A DNA stretch of 64,000 bases from Microbacterium sp. (GTDB lineage Bacteria > Actinomycetota > Actinomycetes > Actinomycetales > Microbacteriaceae). The notes beneath the pieces are model-generated. The model was not told where the DNA came from. It ran no database searches and was given only the letters and a program-made list of their open reading frames with translations. The number at the start of each line of letters is the position of its first letter. Position 1 is the first letter of the stretch. Made by a program: the position numbers and the translations under genes. Positions 48,637 to 55,937 of this stretch are shown piece after piece. Location: positions 120,192 through 184,191 of the forward strand of contig JAEKKN010000024.1 in NCBI GenBank assembly GCA_019510305.1, read 5' to 3'.

Positions 48637-49692
48637 ATGCAGCTGGCGATGGTGGGACTCGGACGGATGGGCGCGAATATCGTGCGGCGCCTCATGCGGG
48701 ACGGACATGAGTGCGTCGTCTACGACGTGAACCCGGAAGCGGTCGCGACGCTCGTCGCCGAGGGGGCGACCGGCGCCGACAGCTACGCCGACCTCGCGGC
48801 CAAGCTGCAGACCCCGCGCGTCGTGTGGCTCATGGTGCCGGCATCCATCACAGGACAGGTCGCCGATGAGGTGGCGGCCGTGCTCGACCGCGGCGACATC
48901 ATCATCGACGGCGGCAACTCGAACTACCGCGACGACGTGCGCCGTGCCGCGGCGTTGCGTGAGCGCGGCATCGAGTTCGTCGACGTGGGCACGAGCGGCG
49001 GGGTGTTCGGCCTCGATCGCGGCTACTGCCTGATGGTCGGCGGATCGGATGCTGCGGTGCAGCACCTCGAGCCGATCCTGCGCACGATCGCCCCGGGCGT
49101 CGGTGAGATCGAGCGCACACCCGGGCGCGACGGCGACCTCGCTCCCGAGGAGCAGGGATACCTGCACTGCGGGCCGTCGGGAGCCGGGCATTTCGTGAAG
49201 ATGGTGCACAACGGCATCGAGTACGGCATCATGGCCGCGATCGCTGAGGGCCTGAATCTTCTCGAGAACGCCGATGCCGGTGTGCGCGAGGCCGAGCACT
49301 CGGCCGAGATCGCCCCGCTCGAGGAGCCCGAGTTCTACCAGTTCCCGATCGACACCGCGAAGGTCGCCGAGCTGTGGCGCCGCGGATCGGTCGTGTCGTC
49401 GTGGCTGCTCGATCTCACCGCGGCCGCACTGCACGCGAACCCGCGCCTCGACGGGCTCGCCGGCCGCGTGTCGGACTCGGGTGAAGGGCGTTGGACTGTC
49501 AAGGCCGCCGTCGACGTCGGTGTTCCGGTGCCCGTGCTCGCGGCCTCGCTCTTCGAGCGCTTTGCTTCGCGCGACGAGGATCGCTTCGCCAATCAGGTGC
49601 TCTCGGCGATGCGCCTGCAGTTCGGCGGTCACCAGGAGCGCCCGGCCGGCGATGTGCTCGAGGCGGGCGGCCGCAAGGTCGACGAAGGCTGA
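48637..49692 (+). CDS. gnd: 6-phosphogluconate dehydrogenase (decarboxylating), short type
   Basis: 351 residues, the short GntZ/YqeC-like form. NAD(P)-binding GLGRMG at residues 7-12, DGGNSNYRDD, and the substrate/catalytic region GPSGAGHFVKMVHNGIEYGI with the catalytic Lys; C-terminal half is shorter than that of classical 470-residue Gnd. Converts 6-phosphogluconate to ribulose 5-phosphate with CO2 release. ATG 48637 sits after GAGGGAGC. Monocistronic, followed by the repeat at 49736-49811. Confidence 0.9.
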   Translation: MQLAMVGLGRMGANIVRRLMRDGHECVVYDVNPEAVATLVAEGATGADSYADLAAKLQTPRVVWLMVPASITGQVADEVAAVLDRGDIIIDGGNSNYRDDVRRAAALRERGIEFVDVGTSGGVFGLDRGYCLMVGGSDAAVQHLEPILRTIAPGVGEIERTPGRDGDLAPEEQGYLHCGPSGAGHFVKMVHNGIEYGIMAAIAEGLNLLENADAGVREAEHSAEIAPLEEPEFYQFPIDTAKVAELWRRGSVVSSWLLDLTAAALHANPRLDGLAGRVSDSGEGRWTVKAAVDVGVPVPVLAASLFERFASRDEDRFANQVLSAMRLQFGGHQERPAGDVLEAGGRKVDEG

Positions 49693-49735
49693 GTCCGCAG
49701 CATCCACGGCGGTCATCGAGCGACGCCGTCACTCG

Positions 49736-49811
49736 TTCCGAAGGACTTCTCACGTTCGGAAGGAGCTTTGGCCGCTGAGGCTCCTCCTGAACGTGAGTTC
49801 TCCTTCGGAGC
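49736..49811. repeat. inverted repeat, second copy of the 26922-26994 family
   Basis: Left arm 49736-49766 and right arm 49780-49811 pair imperfectly around TCCGAAGGA, CTCACGTTC and GGAGC blocks. It follows the gnd stop by 44 bases and is a likely terminator as well as an interspersed repeat. Confidence 0.6.
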
Positions 49812-49884
49812 GTGCGGGGCGCGCGGAGCGTTCGGGGCCCGCAGAGCATGCCGGCGGCCGAATGTGCCGTGGCGCGCCGAGTCC

Positions 49885-49900
49885 TTCAGCCGCGCTTCAG
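49885..49900 (+). promoter_or_regulatory. TTCAG direct repeat upstream of the response regulator
   Basis: TTCAG at 49885 and 49896, 11 bases apart, as expected for tandem OmpR-type binding on one helix face. The same motif precedes the gene at 51972. Confidence 0.55.
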
Positions 49901-49922
49901 CCCCGGTGTGCAGGCTGGGAGG

Positions 49923-50600
49923 ATGCGAATACTGCTCGTCGACGACGAAGTGCGGCTCGCCGACGGCATCCGCCGGGGGCTCGAGGCCGAGGGGATGGTC
50001 GTCGACGTCGCGAACGACGGTGCCGCCGGGCTCGGTCTCGCGCGCGATCGCGACTACGACGCGATCGTGCTCGACGTCATGATGCCGGGCATGAGCGGCT
50101 ATCGCGTATGCCAGGCGCTGCGCGCCGAGGGCGATTGGACTCCCGTGCTGTTCCTCACGGCGAAGGACGGCGAGTGGGACGAGGTCGAAGGCCTCGACAC
50201 GGGTGGCGACGACTGGATGACGAAGCCGTTCTCGTATCCGGTGCTGGTCGCGCGGCTCCGCGCGCTGGTCCGCCGGGGCGGACGCGAGCGGCCGGCGGTG
50301 CTCGAAGCGGGGGATCTGCGCCTGGATCCGGCCGCACGTCGGGTCTTCCGCGGCGAGACGGAGATCTCGCTCACGGCGCGAGAGCTCGCGGTTCTCGACT
50401 TCCTGCTCCGCCGACGCGGTGAGGCCGTGACCAAGGCCGAGGTGATCGCGAACGTGTGGGGCGACGATTTCGATGGCGATGCGAACATCGTCGAGGTCTA
50501 CATCGGGCACCTGCGGACGAAGGTAGACAGGCCGTTCGGAAGAGCGGCCATCGAGACGGTCCGCGGCACCGGCTACCGGCTCGCCGGGAACGGCGGCTGA
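49923..50600 (+). CDS. OmpR-family two-component response regulator
   Basis: 225 residues. Receiver: LLVDDE, phospho-Asp in VLDVMMPGMSG, Thr in FLTAKDG, Lys in MTKPFSYPVLV. Output winged helix: ISLTARELAVLDFLLRRRGE, NIVEVYIGHLRTKVD, ETVRGTGYRLA. GGGAGG precedes the ATG. Coupled to the kinase gene one base downstream; likely autoregulated via 49885-49900. Confidence 0.93.
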   Translation: MRILLVDDEVRLADGIRRGLEAEGMVVDVANDGAAGLGLARDRDYDAIVLDVMMPGMSGYRVCQALRAEGDWTPVLFLTAKDGEWDEVEGLDTGGDDWMTKPFSYPVLVARLRALVRRGGRERPAVLEAGDLRLDPAARRVFRGETEISLTARELAVLDFLLRRRGEAVTKAEVIANVWGDDFDGDANIVEVYIGHLRTKVDRPFGRAAIETVRGTGYRLAGNGG

Positions 50601-50601
50601 G

Positions 50602-51915
50602 ATGACGGAGACCCGCAGACGCGGCATCCGCTCGATCAGGGCACGACTGACCGCCGGCGCCCTCCTCGCAGTCGGAGTGGTTCTCGCCGGGGGCGCCCTG
50701 GGCACCGTGATCCTGCTCGGACAGCTGCTCACGCAGGGGGTGGCGGCCTCGGTCGAGCAGGATCTCGAGACGATCGGCGAGCAGCTCGAGAACGGCGCGA
50801 TCGACATCGGAGACCTCGACGGTGACGTGCTCGTGCGGGTGCAGGGCGCGCAGTCCGCCGCCAACGACGACGACGCCGAGCAGTTGCCGATCGTCGCCGA
50901 GGACTCCGTCGTGCGCATCGTGGTCGACGGAGACGCCTACCTCGCGGCCTCCGATGAGACGGATGCCGGCATGCTCACTGTCGCGCGGCCGATCGATGAG
51001 GTCGAGGCGGCGACGGCTACGGCATCCGGTCTCCTGGCGGTCGCGGTGCCCGTGCTGCTCGTCGTGATCGGGGTGGTCATGTGGCTCGTCGCCACGCGCG
51101 CCCTCGCCCCGGTGGAGCGCATGCGCCAGCAGGTCGACGACATCGACGGCGCGGGGCTCGATCGGCGCGTCGACGCGGGGCGCGACGACGAGTTGGGCGC
51201 GCTTGCCGCGACCATGAATCGGATGCTCGAGCGGATCGAGTACGCGCAGACGACGCAGCGGCGCTTCGTGAGCGACGCCTCGCACGAGCTGCGATCACCG
51301 CTCGCGACGATCAGGCAGCACGCCGAGGTCGCGGTCGCGCACCCGGCATCGACCTCTGTCGAGGAGCTCGGCGGGGTGGTGCTCGATGAGGGGCGGCGCA
51401 TGCAGGAACTCGTCGAGGGTCTGCTGCTGCTCGCCCGACTCGACGAGCACGGGGGACGCGAGCATCCGCGCGCGCCGGTGGATCTCGACGACATCGCGCT
51501 CGCCGAGGTGCAGCGCCTGCGCGGCATGGGCGTCGACGTCGCCGGTCGGCGTATCGGCCCAGGGCGGGTCGCCGGCAGCGAGGTTCTACTCGGCAGAGCC
51601 GTGCGCAATCTCGTCGACAACGCCGTGCGCCACGCAGCGGGCACAGTGGCGCTGGCCGTGGTCGTGTCGGGTCCGCACGTTCTCCTCGAGGTGGAGGATG
51701 ACGGATCCGGAGTGCCAGAGGAGCAGCGCGAGGCCGTGTTCGAGCGCTTCGCCCGGCTCGACGAGGCACGCGCGAGAGACGCCGGCGGCAGCGGTCTCGG
51801 ACTCGCGATCGCCCGTGAGATCGCGCGGGCGCACGGCGGGGAGCTGTCGGTGTCGACCGGCGTGCTCGGCGGAGCGCGTTTCACACTCGCGCTGCCGGTC
51901 GCCGCGGAAGGCTGA
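50602..51915 (+). CDS. sensor histidine kinase (HisKA/HATPase, HAMP)
   Basis: 437 residues. Two membrane helices (GALLAVGVVLAGGALGTVIL and LAVAVPVLLVVIGVVMWLV) enclose a ~110-residue acidic external domain; then HAMP (ATRALAPVERMRQQVDDI), HisKA with phospho-His in FVSDASHELRSPLATI, N box RNLVDNAVRHA, G boxes DDGSGVPEE and GSGLGLAIAREIA. Partner of the preceding regulator. Confidence 0.93.
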   Translation: MTETRRRGIRSIRARLTAGALLAVGVVLAGGALGTVILLGQLLTQGVAASVEQDLETIGEQLENGAIDIGDLDGDVLVRVQGAQSAANDDDAEQLPIVAEDSVVRIVVDGDAYLAASDETDAGMLTVARPIDEVEAATATASGLLAVAVPVLLVVIGVVMWLVATRALAPVERMRQQVDDIDGAGLDRRVDAGRDDELGALAATMNRMLERIEYAQTTQRRFVSDASHELRSPLATIRQHAEVAVAHPASTSVEELGGVVLDEGRRMQELVEGLLLLARLDEHGGREHPRAPVDLDDIALAEVQRLRGMGVDVAGRRIGPGRVAGSEVLLGRAVRNLVDNAVRHAAGTVALAVVVSGPHVLLEVEDDGSGVPEEQREAVFERFARLDEARARDAGGSGLGLAIAREIARAHGGELSVSTGVLGGARFTLALPVAAEG

Positions 51916-51922
51916 AGGCGGC

Positions 51923-51948
51923 TTCAGGAAGCTTCAGCGGCGGTTCAT
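51923..51948 (+). promoter_or_regulatory. TTCAG/TTCAT direct repeats upstream of the PepSY-like gene
   Basis: TTCAG at 51923 and 51933 and TTCAT at 51944, spaced 10-11 bases, sit about 25-50 bases before the ATG at 51972. TAGAAG (about 51965) may be the -10. Same motif as before the regulator gene. Confidence 0.55.
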
Positions 51949-51971
51949 GGGTGGCCGCGCAGAGTAGAAGC

Positions 51972-52736
51972 ATGAACACCGAAGAGAACACACCCCAGCA
52001 GCCCGACCGAGACGCCGAGACCCAGCGGTTCGACACGGAGCCCGCAGCACCTGCCGCTCCCGCCGGACCGCAATCGGGCCGGCGCCGTCGGAACATCCTC
52101 ATCGGAGCAGCGGCGACCGTCGCGATCCTCGCCGTCGGCGGTGGCGCGTATGCGATCGGCGCCGAGGTCGGCGACGACGATGACGACCGTCCCGCCGCGT
52201 CGCAGGGCAGTGGCTCGAGTGCGACCGACGATGGCGATCGCGACGGCGATCGCGCCGATGACGGTGCTCGAGACGACGACCGCGCCCCCGAGACGGGGGC
52301 GGGCGCAGGAATCGTGGCGGATGCCGCCTCGATGCGCGACGCGGCAGAGGCGGCCATCGACGCGGCGGGCGGCACCGGCGCGAGCTCGATCGACGTCGAG
52401 CACGGCGGCTACGAGGTCGAGGTTCTCCTCGCCGACGGCTCGGAGGTCGACGTGTTCGTCGGCGCCGACGGCGCAGCATCCGTCGATCCGTCCCGCGACG
52501 ACGACCGCCGCGCGGACCCGGCGCTCGATCTCGCGACGCTCGGCGACATCATCGACGCCGCTCTCGCCGCGTCGAGCGAGGCCTCCGGCGGCGACGGCAC
52601 GGTCGATGCCGTGTCGAGCAGCGACGACCAGGGCGTCGCCTACGAGGTCAGCATCCGTCTCGCCGATGGACGCGACGCCGACATCGATCTCGCGGCCGAT
52701 CTCGCGCTGGTCTTCGCCGACGTCGACGACGACTGA
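51972..52736 (+). CDS. membrane-anchored PepSY-like acidic protein
   Basis: 254 residues. A ~38-residue cytoplasmic N-terminus (MNTEENTPQQPDRDAETQRF, RRRRN) precedes one membrane helix (ILIGAAATVAILAVGGGAYA), a low-complexity Asp-rich linker, and an external region with two PepSY-like beta-alpha units (GGYEVEVLLADGSEVDVFVG; VAYEVSIRLADGRDADIDL). PepSY domains are linked to regulation of extracytoplasmic proteases or kinases. It probably belongs to the regulon of the adjacent two-component system because of its TTCAG repeats. Confidence 0.78.
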   Translation: MNTEENTPQQPDRDAETQRFDTEPAAPAAPAGPQSGRRRRNILIGAAATVAILAVGGGAYAIGAEVGDDDDDRPAASQGSGSSATDDGDRDGDRADDGARDDDRAPETGAGAGIVADAASMRDAAEAAIDAAGGTGASSIDVEHGGYEVEVLLADGSEVDVFVGADGAASVDPSRDDDRRADPALDLATLGDIIDAALAASSEASGGDGTVDAVSSSDDQGVAYEVSIRLADGRDADIDLAADLALVFADVDDD

Positions 52737-52769
52737 TCTGCATGCTCCGCGGCCGGGGAGCCGGTGCGG

Positions 52770-53120
52770 TCATCGCCCGAGCTTCTCGGCGCAGGCCACG
52801 CAGTGGGTCGCGAACGGCCGCACCTCCAGACGAGCGATCGGGATCGGCTGCCCACAGCCGGCGCAGACCCCGTAGGTTCCGGCATCCAGCCTTGCGAGGG
52901 CTTCGTCGACCTGGCGGAGTTCGGATGCCGCGGCATCTGCGAGGCCCGACAGACGCGACCACTCAGATGAGAGCGTGACCCCTTCGGGGTCGTGCTCGTC
53001 ATCGTCGTTCGATCCCTCCCGGTCGTGCACGAGCTCGCCGAGCACGACCGCGGTCGACGCGACGCGGGCGGCGGCGTGCGCCCGCAGCCGCTCGAGAAGT
53101 GCGCGGACGTCGTCGGTCAT
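52770..53120 (-). CDS. DksA/TraR-type C4 zinc-finger protein
   Basis: 116 residues. A helical hairpin-like N-terminus with an acidic NDDDEHDPEG stretch, then LRQVDEALARLDAGTYGVCA and the C4 finger C-x2-C (CAGC) and C-x2-C (CVAC) with GQPIPIARLEVRP between, the standard TraR/DksA-like finger. Such proteins can bind RNA polymerase; the short actinobacterial forms are poorly studied. Converges on the PepSY-like gene. Confidence 0.87.
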   Translation of the reverse strand: MTDDVRALLERLRAHAAARVASTAVVLGELVHDREGSNDDDEHDPEGVTLSSEWSRLSGLADAAASELRQVDEALARLDAGTYGVCAGCGQPIPIARLEVRPFATHCVACAEKLGR

Positions 53121-53190
53121 GCCGACACTGTACGCGCGGCATCCGACGTCGGCTTCGGCAGAAGTCGAGGCGGGTGAGGCCTCAACTCTC

Positions 53191-53284
53191 GGCGTCTCGT
53201 GTCGCTCCGCTCGCTCAACGACCGGGGCGCCGGCATCCGACTGGTCGTCGAGCGAGGGAGCGGAGCGACCGAGACGAAACGCGG
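53191..53284. repeat. large inverted repeat of the CGGTCGTTGAGCGAG family abutting a stop codon
   Basis: An inverted copy (53191-53224) and a direct copy (53243-53284) face each other and can form a long stem; the direct copy ends at the base before the stop codon of the GDPD gene (53285). Probable terminator for both neighbours. 53121-53190 holds nothing else recognisable. Confidence 0.7.
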
Positions 53285-55516
53285 TCAGCCGACGGTGGCG
53301 GCGATGTCGGGCTGGTCGCTGAAGATGCCGTCCATGCCCGTGTCGAGGAACACCATGATCTCGCCGGCGAGATCGCCGGGCGCGATCGGGTCGGCGGATG
53401 AGCGGAACTCGACCGGCAGGTACTGGTTCTCCAGGCGGAACGTCCAGCCGTGCACATCGAGACCCGCAGCGTGCGCGTCCGCGATCACCGGTGAGGGCGA
53501 GGCGAGTCGTCCGTCGGGTGTGCGCGGGATCAGCACCGACTTCTCGGCGCCGATGCCGTCGGCATACGACGAGATCTCGGCGAGCCCGGCGGGCTTCACG
53601 AGGTCGGCATAGGTGCGCGCGTCGCCCGCGAGCGTGAAGTCGTAGGGGCGACCCGACGAGTTGATCAGCTGCGCGAGGTGCACGTCGGTGAGGCCGTTCA
53701 GCTCCTTGAGGTTCGCGACCTCGAAGCTCTGCACGATCACCGGGGCATCCGCCGAGTCGACGCCGTTGGCTTGCAGGGCGGCGACCAGCGGCTCTTCGAG
53801 CGAAAGCCCGATCGAGTCGAAGTACGACGGATGCTTCGTCTCGGGGTAGACGCCGATCTGGCGGCCGTCGCAGCTCACGGAGTGCCGGGCCAGGTCGAGG
53901 ACCTCATCGAGCGTCGGGATGACGTAGAGTCCGTCGAACGCCGTGTTCGCGGGGCGTGTCTGAGGCAGGCGCTCCTTGGCACGGAGCGTGCGCAGCTCGG
54001 CGAAGGTGAAGTCCTCCGTGAACCAGCCGGTGGTCTTCACGCCGTCGATCGTCTTGGTCATCTTGCGGCTCGCGAACTCGGGGTGCGCCGCGACGTCGGT
54101 GGTGCCGCTGATCTCGTTCTCGTGGCGGGCGACGAGCACGCCGTCCTTGGTGGAGACCACGTCGGGCTCGATGTAATCGGCGCACTGCACGATCGCCTGC
54201 TCGTAAGAGGCGAGCGTGTGCTCCGGACGGTACCCGCTCGCTCCGCGGTGGCCGATCACGGTGACCTGCTCGGGTTCGACCTTGGTGCGGTCGAGGTCGA
54301 TCACCGCGAACTCGGTGTCGTCGGGAGTTCCCGTGACGCGCGCGTCGTTGCCGGGATAGTTGTTGTCGTTGGCGATGAGCAGGTCGCCGTTCTTCAGCTG
54401 CACGATCGTCTCGAGCGACTGCACCGGAAGCGACCACACCTCGCCGGTGCCGTAGCCGTTGCCGGCGCTCAGCCCGTCGGGGTTCGAGACGCGCAGGGCG
54501 TCGAACACCAGGCTCTTCTCGACGTAGCCCTCGGCATCCGTCTTCTTCAGGTCGATCTCGTAGATGCGCTTGGTGACCGCCTGGTCGCCCTCGAAGTCGT
54601 CGCGCTCGACCACGAGCAGACGGTCGTTCTTGACGGTGAAGGCGTCGCCGATGACGTTCGGCTCCTGATCGGTCTGGTAGTTCCAGCTGCGTCCGGTGTA
54701 CACGCCGCGCTTGGTGTCGAACTCGAGGATCTCGCGGCGGCGCAGGTCGGGATCGTCGGCGTAGGCGCCCTCGACGATCGGGTACAGGTAACGGCCGTTC
54801 ACGGATGCCGCCAGCGCCTCGAAGCCGCGGCTCGCGCGCACCCGCGGAGTCTCACCGGGCTGTAGATACGGGTTCTGCGGCGACTTCGCGCCGTCGAGGG
54901 AGAACGGCTTGGCGAGCAGCGTGCCGTTCGCATCGAAGTGCAGCAGGAAGGGGCCGAACTCCTCGCCGACCCAGAACGTGCCGTCCTTCGCGCGCACGGC
55001 CGACTCGATGTCGAAGTCGGCGCCGGTGAGCAGGCGCTCCGGGGTGGCGTCGTGGACGATGGGGAAGTCCAGGACGTGGTTGCGGTCGTTGTACGAGATG
55101 AAGCGCTCGACGGCGATCTCGCCCGAGCCGCCCTGGGCCGTCTGCCAGTCGGGGCGCACGAGATAGCTGCGCAGCAGGAAGTCGGCCGAGTTGCCATTGG
55201 CGCCGAAGCCATTGTCGGGCTGCGCCCAGAACGTGCCGTCGCCGTTGTCGATCACGGCGGAGAAGCCGGGGATGACCTGTCCGTCCCACGGGCCCTGGCG
55301 GCCGTTGCCTGGCGAGGCGAGCGCGCCGGACGGCGGACCGTCGGCCAGGAAGTCGGCCGACAGCTCGGCCCACGCGACGAGCGTCGGCTCGAACGCGTGG
55401 TTCTTCGATGTCGGAGTGGTCTGGTTGCCCGCGGCCTGCGCAGGAGCGGCGAGCAGCAGGGTGGCTGCCGCGGCGACGGCGGTGGCGGCGGCTATGGCGC
55501 GATGGACTCGTCTCAT
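53285..55516 (-). CDS. secreted fusion of phytase-like esterase domain and glycerophosphodiester phosphodiesterase
   Basis: 743 residues. Signal peptide with an Ala-rich core ending APAQA-A. Residues ~35-405 form an esterase-like/phytase-like propeller domain (PGFSAVIDNGDGTFWAQPDN, AKDGTFWVGEEFGPFLLHFD, ASRGFEALAASVNGRYLYPI). From ~415, a GDPD barrel with catalytic HRGASGYRPEHTLASYEQAI, IEPDVVSTKDGVLVARHEN and a C-terminal VHGWTFRLENQYLP. It would release glycerol 3-phosphate, and possibly phosphate, from extracellular lipid or teichoic head groups (inference). No sorting motif or lipobox. Confidence 0.88.
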   Translation of the reverse strand: MRRVHRAIAAATAVAAAATLLLAAPAQAAGNQTTPTSKNHAFEPTLVAWAELSADFLADGPPSGALASPGNGRQGPWDGQVIPGFSAVIDNGDGTFWAQPDNGFGANGNSADFLLRSYLVRPDWQTAQGGSGEIAVERFISYNDRNHVLDFPIVHDATPERLLTGADFDIESAVRAKDGTFWVGEEFGPFLLHFDANGTLLAKPFSLDGAKSPQNPYLQPGETPRVRASRGFEALAASVNGRYLYPIVEGAYADDPDLRRREILEFDTKRGVYTGRSWNYQTDQEPNVIGDAFTVKNDRLLVVERDDFEGDQAVTKRIYEIDLKKTDAEGYVEKSLVFDALRVSNPDGLSAGNGYGTGEVWSLPVQSLETIVQLKNGDLLIANDNNYPGNDARVTGTPDDTEFAVIDLDRTKVEPEQVTVIGHRGASGYRPEHTLASYEQAIVQCADYIEPDVVSTKDGVLVARHENEISGTTDVAAHPEFASRKMTKTIDGVKTTGWFTEDFTFAELRTLRAKERLPQTRPANTAFDGLYVIPTLDEVLDLARHSVSCDGRQIGVYPETKHPSYFDSIGLSLEEPLVAALQANGVDSADAPVIVQSFEVANLKELNGLTDVHLAQLINSSGRPYDFTLAGDARTYADLVKPAGLAEISSYADGIGAEKSVLIPRTPDGRLASPSPVIADAHAAGLDVHGWTFRLENQYLPVEFRSSADPIAPGDLAGEIMVFLDTGMDGIFSDQPDIAATVG

Positions 55517-55604
55517 GTCTGCGAGTCAACCGTCAGCCGTCGGCATCCCTCTGACCCGGCGATGACCTTCCGATGACGACGTGGTGAACGGAACCTTGCC
55601 CCAT

Positions 55605-55765
55605 CGGTCGTTGAGCGAGGAGCGCCAGCGACGAGACGAAACGCGGTGAACCTATCGAGATCGTCTTGCGACGTTTCGTCACTTCGTCTCGCTTCGCTCG
55701 CTCAGTACGACGCTCGCCATATCGCGCGCTCAACGACCGACGCGCGGTCAACGACCGATGCGCGG
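55605..55765. repeat. cluster of CGGTCGTTGAGCGAG-family elements
   Basis: Direct copy 55605-55646, inverted copy 55671-55712, and two tandem 18-bp fragments (55730-55747, 55748-55765) of TCAACGACCGA-C/T-GCGCGG fill most of the gap 55517-55769 between the GDPD gene and the small protein gene. No gene is seen here. Confidence 0.7.
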
Positions 55766-55769
55766 AACC

Positions 55770-55907
55770 TCAGCCGAAGAGCAGAGTCAGCACCGTCGCG
55801 CCGCCGCCGCCGAGGATCAGCGCGATGATGACGGTCCAGGCCACGATACGGATGCGCCGGTTGCGGCGGGCGTCGAGGTCGCCGTAGTCGTCGGTGTCTT
55901 CGCTCAT
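55770..55907 (-). CDS. 45-residue single-pass membrane protein
   Basis: An acidic N-terminus (MSEDTDDYGDLDARRNRRIR) is followed by one membrane helix (IVAWTVIIALILGGGGATVL) and a short tail. The charge pattern (basic just before the helix) predicts the N-terminus inside. It lies 30 bases downstream of purL on the same strand and is probably cotranscribed. I do not recognise a family with a known function. Confidence 0.7.
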   Translation of the reverse strand: MSEDTDDYGDLDARRNRRIRIVAWTVIIALILGGGGATVLTLLFG

Positions 55908-55937
55908 GATTCTCGCTCGCTCGCTCGACGAACCGGG

